Assembly: GCF_000423345.1 (NCBI RefSeq)
Contig: NZ_KE384008.1
Coordinates: 500,857-564,856, forward strand
Reading direction: 5' to 3'
DNA: 64,000 nucleotides
Origin: Marinimicrobium agarilyticum DSM 16975
GTDB lineage: Bacteria > Pseudomonadota > Gammaproteobacteria > Pseudomonadales > Cellvibrionaceae
The stretch's first letter is position 1; every line of letters begins with the position of its first letter. The notes beneath the pieces are model-generated. The model was not told the origin of the DNA and did not search any database. It saw only the letters and a program-made list of their open reading frames with translations. Both the position numbers and the translations under genes were made by a program. Below, piece by piece: positions 45,690 through 53,305 of this stretch.

Positions 45690-45815
45690 TTATACTCCAA
45701 TACCGGTCCAATACAGAATGGCAATGGAAAACGCGTAGACGATGGCTGATCCCATCAGCACTAACACAGCGTAGCTCACGTACTTTATTGGCGCGTATAG
45801 CTTTTTCTGTTGCAT
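45690..45815 (-). CDS. 41-residue single-helix membrane protein at the head of the nor operon
   Basis: A short gene of 41 residues starting MQQKKLYAPIKYVSYA and ending AILYWTGIGV. Residues about 12-36 form one hydrophobic helix with a basic N-terminus. A strong GGAGG site lies five bases before the ATG, and norC starts 15 bases after its stop, so it is probably a real first gene of the operon. No family is recognised; it could be a small subunit or assembly factor of the NO reductase. Confidence 0.7.
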   Translation of the reverse strand: MQQKKLYAPIKYVSYAVLVLMGSAIVYAFSIAILYWTGIGV

Positions 45816-45871
45816 AATTCCTCCGTGCCGCCTAAATGCAGAACAGTGCATAAAACACTAGCACACATAAC

Positions 45872-46030
45872 TTAAAGATCAACAGCGCAACATCCCCCTC
45901 CGAGTAAAACGACAATCCGGTCGCCAGGATCCACCAAATAGTGACGGTCCACAGTGACACCGTAGGCGACAATCAATGCCACCTCTGAATGCGGCACATC
46001 GAGGGACTCGATCAGGTATTGATTGATCAT
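45872..46030 (-). pseudogene. ThiS/MoaD-like beta-grasp fragment upstream of the nor operon
   Basis: A 52-residue frame that reads like the C-terminal two-thirds of a MoaD/ThiS-type ubiquitin-fold protein: DVPHSEVALIVAYGVTVDRHYLV, then DPGDRIVVLLGGG. The expected N-terminal beta-hairpin (about 25-30 residues) is missing because an in-frame stop lies just upstream of FERQRL. The GGG is followed by six more residues rather than ending the protein. It may be a decayed gene or a minimal intact one; no good ribosome site is present. Confidence 0.4.
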
Positions 46031-46297
46031 CAGTCTCTGGCGCTCAAATCAACACCGGGAAAGATCGTGGACAGCTGTCTCCCAACATCGGGCCGCTGAA
46101 AAGCGTGAATTGAATCAGGTTTCGGGCGTTTTCACTCGCTTCGGAAATAAAAAAATCCGCAGGAATACTAGAAATTTCTCCTCTTTTTATAAGAGCTGTC
46201 CATAAGTTCTATCGTTCTCTGCGCCCCCATTCTAATCTACTCGCTTAAAGAAGAGGTTCCCTTTTTTAACCGATTAAAATAGTGGAGGAATAATAAT
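46031..46297. other. Intergenic region between the ThiS-like fragment and the GH62 gene
   Basis: About 270 bases with no convincing gene. It should contain the promoter of the arabinofuranosidase gene. No clear FNR/NNR-type palindrome was found for the nor side. Confidence 0.45.
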
Positions 46298-48028
46298 ATG
46301 AACGCCAATAAATGTATTGTCCGTTATTTCCAGCTTGGGCTTCTTTGCTGCCTGCTCCTGGCAAGCCAAGCGTTCGCGTCTTACAGCTGTTCTGTCACTT
46401 CAACCAGCGTCTGGGGTGGTGGCTATCAATTGGACGTAACGGTGACCAATGACGGCCCGGGTTCGATCAGCGGCTGGACCGTTGCGCTCAACTTCGACGA
46501 GCCGGCTAATGTGGTCAGCAGTTGGAATGCAACCGAAAGCGACGGCGATACCGCGACACCCCTATTCACCAATTGCTGCGGCTGGAACGGCAATCTGGCC
46601 GAGGGGCAGAGCACCACTTTTGGCTTCCAGGGGACACACAACGGCAATTTTCAAGCGCCAACTTGCTCTGGTGACGCTGCGTCATCCAGCAGCAGCTCTT
46701 CCTCTTCCAGTAGCTTTTCGAGTTCATCCAGTAGCAGCTCCAGTTCGTCATCCAATGATGGCGCCAACACCGTTGTCGTTCGCGCCCTCGGCACCAACGG
46801 CGATGAGTCGGTCAGCCTGCAGGTGGGGGGTACCACGGTAGAAACCTGGACAATGGCGACCAGCCTGCAAAACTACACCGCCTCGACCAACCTCTCCGGG
46901 GAAGTCCGGGTCGCCTTCACCAACGATGCGAGCGACCGGGACGTTCAGGTGGATTATATTCAGGTCAACGGCCAGACTCGCCAAGCCGAAAACCAGAGCA
47001 CCAATACCGGCCTTTGGGCGAACGACACCTGCGGGGGTGGTTCCAACAGTGAGTGGATGCATTGTAATGGCCATATTAGCTTTGGCGATGTGTCCGGCTC
47101 GTCGAACAGCTCCTCCAGCAGCGGTTCGAGCAGCGCACCGGGCTGTGATTTGCCGAACACTCTGAACTGGACGTCCACGCAGCCATTGATCACACCGCAG
47201 AATGGCAATGTGTCGATTAAGGATCCTACCATCGTTCCTTATAACGGTGAGCACCATTTATTCGCGACCGTTTATAACTCCGGCTACAAATCGATTTACA
47301 TGAACTTTACCGACATCAATCAGGCGGGCTCGGCCAATCAGATCAGCTTCTCACCCGGTGGTAGCTCCACGGTTGCCCCCCAGGTGTTCTACTTTGAGCC
47401 GCATGATCGTTGGTACATCATTACGCAGTGGGGTGGTCGATACGCCACGACGACCGACATCAACAACCCCAATAGTTGGACTCCACTACAACCGTTGTTG
47501 GCAGGAGAGCCGAGCGGATCTTTGGATTTCTGGGTAATTTGTGATGACACCCACTGCTATCTTTTCTTCTCCCGGGACGATGGTGCCTTGTACATGAGTA
47601 AAACCACCATCGGCAATTTCCCTAATTTTAGTGGTTACACCACCGTCATGGACGGCCCGCAAAACGTGCTGTTTGAAGCGGCGAACGTGTACAAGGTGCA
47701 GGGTAGAGACCAGTATCTGTTGCTGGTAGAAGGCTGGCAGTCGGGTCCGCGTTTCTTCAGAGCCTGGACTTCAAGCAGTCTGGACGGGCCCTGGACGCCT
47801 TACAAAACCTCGGAGTCCGACCCCTTCGCCGGTTTAAATAATGTGTCTTTCCCCGGTGGCCGATGGACCAGTGATATCAGCCACGGCGAAATGCTTCGGG
47901 CCGGCCACGATCAGACAATGGAAATCGATGCATGCAATATGCAGTTTTTGTATCAAGGTAGGGACCCCAATTCGAATGCGGATTACAACCTCTTGCCATA
48001 CGAACTGGGTCTGATTCGCGCTAACTAA
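46298..48028 (+). CDS. Secreted GH62 alpha-L-arabinofuranosidase with CBM2 and a CBM60-like module
   Basis: A 576-residue exported enzyme that removes arabinose side chains from arabinoxylan. Modules in order: signal peptide (about 1-27); a CBM2-type cellulose-binding domain (YSCSVTSTSVWGGGYQL, with surface Trp residues); a poly-serine linker (about residues 128-150); a xylan-binding CBM60/CBM36-like domain (NTVVVRALGTNGDESVSLQV, ending SNSEWMHCNGHISFGDV); a second serine linker; and the GH62 catalytic domain (from TLNWTSTQPLITPQNG to YELGLIRAN). Catalytic acids expected for GH62 are visible as SIKDPTIVPYNG and LDFWVICDD. Serine linkers are typical of Cellvibrio/Saccharophagus enzymes. Confidence 0.92.
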   Translation: MNANKCIVRYFQLGLLCCLLLASQAFASYSCSVTSTSVWGGGYQLDVTVTNDGPGSISGWTVALNFDEPANVVSSWNATESDGDTATPLFTNCCGWNGNLAEGQSTTFGFQGTHNGNFQAPTCSGDAASSSSSSSSSSSFSSSSSSSSSSSSNDGANTVVVRALGTNGDESVSLQVGGTTVETWTMATSLQNYTASTNLSGEVRVAFTNDASDRDVQVDYIQVNGQTRQAENQSTNTGLWANDTCGGGSNSEWMHCNGHISFGDVSGSSNSSSSSGSSSAPGCDLPNTLNWTSTQPLITPQNGNVSIKDPTIVPYNGEHHLFATVYNSGYKSIYMNFTDINQAGSANQISFSPGGSSTVAPQVFYFEPHDRWYIITQWGGRYATTTDINNPNSWTPLQPLLAGEPSGSLDFWVICDDTHCYLFFSRDDGALYMSKTTIGNFPNFSGYTTVMDGPQNVLFEAANVYKVQGRDQYLLLVEGWQSGPRFFRAWTSSSLDGPWTPYKTSESDPFAGLNNVSFPGGRWTSDISHGEMLRAGHDQTMEIDACNMQFLYQGRDPNSNADYNLLPYELGLIRAN

Positions 48029-48096
48029 CTGACTCATCATTCATTCTTCGGCACAAGGAGGTGCCGCGTTAACTGGGCGCAACGCTTGGGAGCGCC

Positions 48097-48999
48097 TTAT
48101 ATCGACAGATTGGTGACCGCTTTTTTAATGACTTGTCCCATCTCACCCGCTTGCGCTGCAGCTTGAGCGTTAGCGATTGCGCTGCAGTCTTTCAGCGCAA
48201 AAGGCCCATGGTTCACATAGGTCTCGCTCGAAATTGGCGACTCCACAATAACCACATGACTATCGCGCGTTCCGGTAATGTCGAGGCGCTGATCGGATTG
48301 GTGATTGTGAATGGCAATGGATTCTCCTGATTGAATAACTTGGCTGTGGCCGTCAATGCCCAGATGGGCTTCTCCGGAAACGACATAAATCCATACGGCA
48401 TGGGACCCTCGTGCGGAATATTCAAAGGTGGCGCCCGTAGCGATTTGCCCATCCAATACTGTGGCCGGCACGACATCATTGCAAAAACCCGAGAGGCCGT
48501 GGGTTTCACCAGCGATCACGCGTACCCGGACACCATCATATTGGAGCACGGGAATATCATCGGCGCGAACATGATGGGCCGTAGGAGCCGCCTCGGAGGC
48601 GTTGGCCGGCAATTTCAAAAACATTTGCAGACCGCGAATGCGAGCCTCGTGGGGCAGGGGGGACTCATCGTGCATGGCGCCCTTGCCAGCATTCAGCCAG
48701 TAAAGATCCCCGGCGCGAAGCGCCAAGTGATTATCCAGCGAATCGTGGTTGTAGAACAGCCCCTTGCTGTCTTCAAACAAAACGCTGATCGCGGCGATGC
48801 CCGCATGCGGGTGAGCGCCAAAAGTGGGCTCGGTCATGGCGTAATCGTCTACCATGATCAATGGATCCATTAATCCATCGAAATCCTCGCGTCGAAACTG
48901 ACGGGCTGAAAAGCCACGACCCTTGGTAAATTCGCCGCCGCGGACGGGGCCACTTGTTGTAATGCCATCGAGTTGTACAACGTTGCTATTGGGTTGCAT
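48097..48999 (-). CDS. Pirin-family protein
   Basis: A 300-residue bicupin pirin. The metal-binding cupin motif region is PTFGAHPHAGIAAISVLFEDSKG (three His) near residues 55-80, with an additional glutamine/histidine-rich second cupin. Pirins bind iron and some act as quercetinases or transcriptional cofactors; the role here is unknown. It is divergent from the LysR gene, whose regulator may control it. The gene ends in convergence with the GH62 gene. Confidence 0.9.
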   Translation of the reverse strand: MQPNSNVVQLDGITTSGPVRGGEFTKGRGFSARQFRREDFDGLMDPLIMVDDYAMTEPTFGAHPHAGIAAISVLFEDSKGLFYNHDSLDNHLALRAGDLYWLNAGKGAMHDESPLPHEARIRGLQMFLKLPANASEAAPTAHHVRADDIPVLQYDGVRVRVIAGETHGLSGFCNDVVPATVLDGQIATGATFEYSARGSHAVWIYVVSGEAHLGIDGHSQVIQSGESIAIHNHQSDQRLDITGTRDSHVVIVESPISSETYVNHGPFALKDCSAIANAQAAAQAGEMGQVIKKAVTNLSI

Positions 49000-49036
49000 C
49001 TTCCTCTCCTTTTAATCGACAATCATCATCCTATAT

Positions 49037-49056
49037 TTGAGACAATATGTTCTCAA
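49037..49056. promoter_or_regulatory. Inverted repeat between pirin and LysR genes
   Basis: Perfect six-base arms TTGAGA and TCTCAA with eight bases between. A second weaker repeat (GTTC-N8-GAAC, 49078-49093) lies closer to the LysR start. Both are candidate LysR binding sites. Confidence 0.5.
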
Positions 49057-49117
49057 TAGCCTAAAATAAAACAGTTCGTTCCATAAATAGAACTATAGAG
49101 GGTAGGGAGCTTCAACA

Positions 49118-50053
49118 TTGCTGGATCTAAACGACCTGAAATATTTCGTCCATGTAGTGGACTTCCACGGGTTCACGGCGGCCAGTGGCGAGCTGGGTAT
49201 ACCCAAATCCCGGCTAAGCCGTCGCGTCAGTGCGCTGGAGGAGGCTTTGCAAGTAAAGTTGCTGCACCGCAGCTCAAGGCAATTTTCGGTGACGGATATC
49301 GGTGCGTCCCTCTACGAACACGCCAAAGCCATGCTAATTGAGGCGCAGGCGGCGGAGAGCGCCGTGGGCCAACGTTTGTCCGAGCCTTCTGGCACCGTTA
49401 AACTGAGCTGCTCCCACGGTATTGCGGAATTTGCCCTGGGCGGGCTTTTGCCCCGTTTCCTGGAAGAAAACCCCAAGGTTACGTTGGTTCAGGACGTTGG
49501 CAATCATTACGTTGACCCGATTGCAGAGGGGTTTGATCTGGTCATTCGAGCCCACGACCAACCACTGCCGGATTCCGAACTAATTCAAAAAAGACTCGCT
49601 CAGGTCTGCTGGGGACTGTTTGCCGCGCCCCAATACCTGGCGAATAGAGACCAACCGCAATCACCCGAGGAGCTTGAGGCACATCCGAGGTTGCTAACGG
49701 GCAATGATCCCGATAAACGCTGGACGCTGCAACACGAGCATCTGCCGGATGTCATCATCCAAAACCGAGCTCGGTATGTTTCCGGCAGCATGATGCAATT
49801 AAAATACGCCGCCAAGAAAGGACTGGGCGTCGTCGCTTTGCCCACGTATGTCTGCGCCGACTGTGTCATTGAAAAAAGCTTGATACGGATACTTCCCGAA
49901 TGGTCTGTCGGGCGTCCCTATATCAGCCTGATCACCACGTCGCGGCGCGGCCAGCTGCCCGCGGTAAAGGCGCTGGTAGAAGCATTGGAACAATGGTTTG
50001 AACGGATTGACGAGCGCGAAGATTCACAATCAATCTCGACCACTAGGGTATAA
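49118..50053 (+). CDS. LysR-family transcriptional regulator
   Basis: A 311-residue regulator. The N-terminal winged helix is LNDLKYFVHVVDFHGFTAASGELGIPKSRLSRRVSALEE, followed by a substrate-binding domain (GTVKLSCSHGIAEFALGGLLPRFLEENPKV). The start codon is TTG at 49118 with an AGGGAG site ten bases upstream; CTG next to it is the alternative. It is divergent from the pirin gene. It lies about 60 bases before the left end of the prophage, so it is the last chromosomal gene before the insertion. Confidence 0.9.
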   Translation: MLDLNDLKYFVHVVDFHGFTAASGELGIPKSRLSRRVSALEEALQVKLLHRSSRQFSVTDIGASLYEHAKAMLIEAQAAESAVGQRLSEPSGTVKLSCSHGIAEFALGGLLPRFLEENPKVTLVQDVGNHYVDPIAEGFDLVIRAHDQPLPDSELIQKRLAQVCWGLFAAPQYLANRDQPQSPEELEAHPRLLTGNDPDKRWTLQHEHLPDVIIQNRARYVSGSMMQLKYAAKKGLGVVALPTYVCADCVIEKSLIRILPEWSVGRPYISLITTSRRGQLPAVKALVEALEQWFERIDEREDSQSISTTRV

Positions 50054-50112
50054 GCCGTTTGGTGCAAGATAGAGTATTGAAGGAAAAAACCCCTGAATAC
50101 GAACTGTCCCTT

Positions 50113-50140
50113 ACTTCGCATAATGTATAAAGCGTTGGCG
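50113..50140. other. Left attachment site: dif XerC arm and central region joined to phage DNA
   Basis: Contains ACTTCGCATAATGTATA (17 bases, shared with the right site), which is the XerC arm plus the six-base centre of dif. The following bases (AAGCGTTGGCG) do not match a XerD arm. This is the junction expected when an attP with a degenerate XerD arm recombines with dif. Confidence 0.85.
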
Positions 50141-50219
50141 CCACGTTCGCCGAAGTTCCCTTCTATATCAAACCTTTAGCGCATTAACTTAAGCGGCGTT
50201 CTGTCAATTCTGGCGACAG

Positions 50220-50597
50220 TCAGGAGGCGTTTCTGTGGGCCTTGTGGGGCGGTTGGATATCGTCGGGCTCGGAGGGTTGGATATCGTCGGACTTTGGGTA
50301 ATCGCGGGGGTAGTGCTGCTCGGCGAGGCGGCGGATTTCCTTCGCATTTGGGGTGTTCATGGCGCGTTCGGCGGCCAGTGATAAGAGCATGGCATCTTTT
50401 GGGAAGTCCAGTATTTCCGCAGCTTTCAGGCCATGTGCGTCGTTCATGACGTAGCCTTTGGCGCGCCAGTTGGAGATGTAGTTGGGGGGAACACCGAGGG
50501 CCTTCGCGGTCTTGTAATCGGACCCTAGGTGACCTTTTAAGAGGTCAAGTATGGCAACTGTCTTTAGCACTGGCTGGCACCGGTTATCTATATCCAT
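50220..50597 (-). CDS. DUF3693-like phage regulator
   Basis: A 125-residue leftward gene next to the left attachment site. Residues about 15-65 form a helix-turn-helix (LLKGHLGSDYKTAKALGVPPNYISNWRAKG), matching the DUF3693 phage family; the tail is rich in Asp/Pro and ends with a histidine cluster. Proteins like this are often lysogeny repressors in small ssDNA and dsDNA phages. It is divergent from the early genes and may bind the palindromes in the intergenic region. Confidence 0.72.
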   Translation of the reverse strand: MDIDNRCQPVLKTVAILDLLKGHLGSDYKTAKALGVPPNYISNWRAKGYVMNDAHGLKAAEILDFPKDAMLLSLAAERAMNTPNAKEIRRLAEQHYPRDYPKSDDIQPSEPDDIQPPHKAHRNAS

Positions 50598-50642
50598 TAG
50601 CTATTAAAACCTCATTCTAGACCTTGTGGGTCACTTTTCCAT

Positions 50643-50661
50643 AGTTCAGCGCACTTGAACT
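50643..50661. promoter_or_regulatory. Operator-like palindrome 1 in the prophage control region
   Basis: AGTTCA and TGAACT arms separated by seven bases. It lies between the DUF3693 gene and the early rightward genes. Confidence 0.5.
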
Positions 50662-50662
50662 G

Positions 50663-50675
50663 TTGAGTTACTCAA
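50663..50675. promoter_or_regulatory. Operator-like palindrome 2 in the prophage control region
   Basis: Perfect 13-base palindrome TTGAGTTACTCAA, one base after palindrome 1. With the other two it makes a tight cluster of operator-type repeats. Confidence 0.5.
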
Positions 50676-50690
50676 TATAGCTTTCTCCCT

Positions 50691-50705
50691 GTTCCTGTCA
50701 GGAAC
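50691..50705. promoter_or_regulatory. Operator-like palindrome 3 in the prophage control region
   Basis: Perfect 15-base palindrome GTTCCTGTCAGGAAC with a single central base. It could be an operator or an RNA hairpin. Confidence 0.5.
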
Positions 50706-50786
50706 GCCCCTCGGATGCATCGGCGTTATACCCGACGCGGGGGGCTACTCGACAGGGGCCGAGTTCAACTGACGGGAGAAGCCATC

Positions 50787-51161
50787 ATGTCACAACAGTC
50801 TGAATCAAGAATGAATCGCACCCCCTGCCACCCAAAGGGCAAGGGTAAAACCCTCGAACAACAATACGCCGACCGCGCCATGCAGGCCGCGTATAACTTC
50901 ACCGAAACCGAAGCCCAAGTGCTTTGGGCGCTCTGCGGCCAGATGCTCGAAGCCACCCGTGGGGCTCAACACCTCGCCTTCATGATCCTGAGCGAAAAAC
51001 AAAACCCCCACGTGAGCTACCGCACCGAAGAGAGCGCCGCCGATTTTCAGGGCGGGTTTATTCGTGAGCTGGGAGAAGTGAAAAAGCAGATCCAGGCCAT
51101 TGGCAAGTTGATGAACGAGGGTATCGAAGGACTGAAAGCGGAAGAGGGGAAAGCGGCATGA
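50787..51161 (+). CDS. Prophage early protein of unknown function
   Basis: A 124-residue rightward protein, starting MSQQSESRMNRTPCHPKGKG. No family was recognised. It has a helical middle (LEQQYADRAMQAAYNFTETE) and an Ala/Glu-rich C-terminus. The ATG at 50787 has a GGGAG-type site and the longer frame to 50715 lacks one. It is followed by three tiny genes with ATGA overlaps, so it opens a tight early operon. Confidence 0.7.
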   Translation: MSQQSESRMNRTPCHPKGKGKTLEQQYADRAMQAAYNFTETEAQVLWALCGQMLEATRGAQHLAFMILSEKQNPHVSYRTEESAADFQGGFIRELGEVKKQIQAIGKLMNEGIEGLKAEEGKAA

Positions 51162-51322
51162 TTAAGATGATAGTTTGCTTTGGATTTGGCCGTAATTATG
51201 TCCGGGGCTATTGTTCTTCGGACCTGGAAATATTTATTGGTGAGGGTACGCCGGTAATCGTTTTTGATGACGAGATAAATAGCCCCGAAGACTTCGTGGA
51301 AGAATACGAGGTGGTGGCATGA
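51158..51322 (+). CDS. 54-residue prophage protein
   Basis: A small acidic protein (MIKMIVCFGFGRNYVRGY...), strand-rich at the start and acidic at the end. Its start overlaps the preceding stop and its stop overlaps the next start (ATGA), which supports translation as part of the early operon. No family is recognised. Confidence 0.6.
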   Translation: MIKMIVCFGFGRNYVRGYCSSDLEIFIGEGTPVIVFDDEINSPEDFVEEYEVVA

Positions 51323-51519
51323 GTGGGCTTGATAAATTGAATAAATCTGTCGTTCCGCTGGTGGTGGATATCGAAGAGGAAGTGCTCGACGTTATCGACG
51401 CCGCAGACCACTGCGTTATTTTTCAGGTAGACGGCGTGTTGCAGTTGGAAGAGGTGTCGAAGCTGTGTAAAGCGGCTAAGGCGTTGGTGCGGAAGCTGGA
51501 AGGGGAGTGCGGCCAATGA
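51319..51519 (+). CDS. 66-residue prophage protein
   Basis: A small mostly helical acidic protein (MSGLDKLNKSVVPLVVDIEE, ending LVRKLEGECGQ). It overlaps both neighbours by four bases. Function unknown; the coupling argues for a real gene. Confidence 0.6.
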   Translation: MSGLDKLNKSVVPLVVDIEEEVLDVIDAADHCVIFQVDGVLQLEEVSKLCKAAKALVRKLEGECGQ

Positions 51520-51800
51520 CTCAGCCCCGAATGAACCGCGCCATGTGCTGCCCAGAAGCTGACTGCGAGGGGCCGGGTTGCTCTTGCCGTAAACCCTCCA
51601 AGCCTGCCGATAAGCTGGTAATCGAAGGACCGGCGCTGGCCGAGTTGAAACGGTTGCTGAAGCGGCGCCGCGATCTGGCAGAAAGGGGGCTTGATCCGCA
51701 CCATCCGCTAATGTCGACGTGTGAAAGAAATATCTGTGTGTGGCTTCACGCTCAGCACGATATCCAAGCATGGGGGTTGGATGATGATTTCCCCTTCTAG
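51516..51800 (+). CDS. 94-residue cysteine-containing prophage protein
   Basis: The N-terminal third holds a CCPEADCEGPGCSCR cluster of six cysteines, suggestive of a metal-binding knuckle, followed by a helical section (LAELKRLLKRRRDLAERG). No family was recognised. The start overlaps the upstream stop. A strong terminator-like hairpin lies 36 bases past its stop, so it probably ends the early operon. Confidence 0.6.
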   Translation: MTQPRMNRAMCCPEADCEGPGCSCRKPSKPADKLVIEGPALAELKRLLKRRRDLAERGLDPHHPLMSTCERNICVWLHAQHDIQAWGLDDDFPF

Positions 51801-53289
51801 CCCTCCGACTCACTACCGAAAACCTACCACCCAACAGCCTGCGTTAATCACGCGGGCTTTTTTGGGTGGTCTGTTAATTGGGAAATTGTCCCCGGTTTCG
51901 GGGGCGCAAAGCGCCCCGCGTCGCGGAGCGGCGCATAGGCTTGTCGAGGCTTCCAAAAGTCCGACAAGGGCAGAAAGGGAGTTTCAGCGCGCCTTAGCTC
52001 GCCACCAGTTCGCTTTTGAATCCGAGAAACTGCGCCACTGCGCCGTGACTCCGAAACCCGCCGCCGAAGTCGAGCGAACGCACCAGGTAACGCCCACCGG
52101 GCAAACGGGGTGCGCCACGGTGATTCAATTCCGCGAGTGGTCCGACGAGTGGCGCATTCGCACTCAGGTCGAAACCGCAAACAACATGCCCCCTCAGGTC
52201 GACGGTCAGCGCATTAGTGAAATGCTCAGCCAGCGCGGCGCCAAGAAAATCGCCGAAAGCTGCGAGTATATGAGTCTCCAGAAGGGCGGTTACAAAACCT
52301 TCGTGACCGGCACCTTCAACGAAGAAACGCGGGCCAGTATCGCGAACGGGGAAACCACCATCCAGAAGGAAGTTTCCCGGTGCATGGATGCCATGCAAAA
52401 AATGTATCGCCGCGGCTGGACCATGAAAAGCGGCGAAAAGGTGCCCGGCCACGCTGAGGGCTTGCCGTATTGCTGGGTGGTGGAAGTGCCGCTGAACGAA
52501 GGCGGCGAAGAAAACCCTCACGTCCACATGCTGCTGGGCTGGCAAGTGCCCTATAAGCAGTTCGAAAACTGGGCGGAGCGAATCGAGGGCATCTGGGGGA
52601 ATGGGTATTTCCACCTGGAAAAAATCAAGGACTGCAAGTGCGCCGGCGCTTACATGGCGAAAGCGGCCGGCTACATGACCAAGGGCGAAGACGGGAACCA
52701 GGGCAAGGTTCGCGGCAACCGGTACGGCATCAGTGAAGTGGCTCGAGCCCCCGATTGGGTGACCATCGGCCAGAAGCAACTACACGCCATGGGCCAGATT
52801 ATCGCGGACGTGTACGACCACCTCACCAAAAAAAACGGCGACGACTACCGCCGTCGCAAGGAGCTCAACAAAAAATTGGAAGAAACGCCGAAGACCGCCA
52901 CGGCCACCCGCCACGAAATCGGCCAGCGCCTGCAGGCGGTGCGCGAGAAGCTGAACGCTGAGCCCATCCGCTGTAACAAGTACCAGGTGATTTTGAAGGG
53001 CGAAGAGGCAAAGCAGACGTTTCTAAGCTGGGCCCTGGGCGATAGCAACCGCCCGCCCGAATGGCTGCCGGAGCTGCCGAAGGAATTGGCGTGGGAACCA
53101 GGTGCGGCACCGGGGGCGCAGTCGGCCCACTACTTCCGCAACCTGAAAAAGAAGTTTCAGGAAGTGAAGCGCCGGCGCCACGCGGTGACCGGCCAGATAG
53201 CGGCATGGATGCAACAGCAATGGGAGCAAGCCCGCACGGCCACGGCGAACGCCTGGGCCGAGTGGGCGGGCTTGGACTTGTGTCAATAA
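51781..53289 (+). CDS. HUH rolling-circle replication initiator (PM2 P12-like)
   Basis: A protein of up to 502 residues that nicks the phage origin to start rolling-circle replication. The HUH metal motif is ENPHVHMLLGW (His codons 52519-52527). The tyrosine motif is CAGAYMAKAAGYMTKG with two Tyr (52651 and 52672), as in superfamily I Reps. Both Tyr are expected for cycles of nicking and joining. The true start is uncertain: two hairpins, one with a T run, lie inside the first 45 codons, so translation may begin downstream (in-frame TTG 51886, GTG 52045 or 52120, ATG 52186). Confidence 0.88.
   Translation: MMISPSSPPTHYRKPTTQQPALITRAFLGGLLIGKLSPVSGAQSAPRRGAAHRLVEASKSPTRAEREFQRALARHQFAFESEKLRHCAVTPKPAAEVERTHQVTPTGQTGCATVIQFREWSDEWRIRTQVETANNMPPQVDGQRISEMLSQRGAKKIAESCEYMSLQKGGYKTFVTGTFNEETRASIANGETTIQKEVSRCMDAMQKMYRRGWTMKSGEKVPGHAEGLPYCWVVEVPLNEGGEENPHVHMLLGWQVPYKQFENWAERIEGIWGNGYFHLEKIKDCKCAGAYMAKAAGYMTKGEDGNQGKVRGNRYGISEVARAPDWVTIGQKQLHAMGQIIADVYDHLTKKNGDDYRRRKELNKKLEETPKTATATRHEIGQRLQAVREKLNAEPIRCNKYQVILKGEEAKQTFLSWALGDSNRPPEWLPELPKELAWEPGAAPGAQSAHYFRNLKKKFQEVKRRRHAVTGQIAAWMQQQWEQARTATANAWAEWAGLDLCQ
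51837..51863 (+). terminator. Rho-independent terminator inside the nominal rep 5' region
   Basis: Eight-base stem (GCCTGCGT with ACGCGGGC, one G-U pair), five-base loop and a run of six T. It lies 36 bases after the cysteine-protein stop, so it likely separates the small early genes from rep. Confidence 0.75.
51901..51917. other. GC-rich hairpin before rep
   Basis: Perfect GGGGCGC/GCGCCCC stem with an AAA loop, about 40 bases downstream of the terminator. The paired hairpins mark this stretch as a structured, probably noncoding leader. Confidence 0.6.
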
Positions 53290-53305
53290 CTGTACGGGGT
53301 GAGCG

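Noticed and set aside
46015-46035. FNR/NNR-like palindrome (TTGAT...ATCAG) upstream of the nor operon
   Set aside because: The half-sites are spaced by five rather than four bases and the right half is imperfect. It also lies inside the ThiS-like frame, more than 200 bases from the operon start.
46670-46760. Serine codon repeats in the GH62 gene as a CRISPR or regulatory repeat
   Set aside because: They are AGC/TCC codon runs encoding the poly-serine linker, in frame and without spacer structure.
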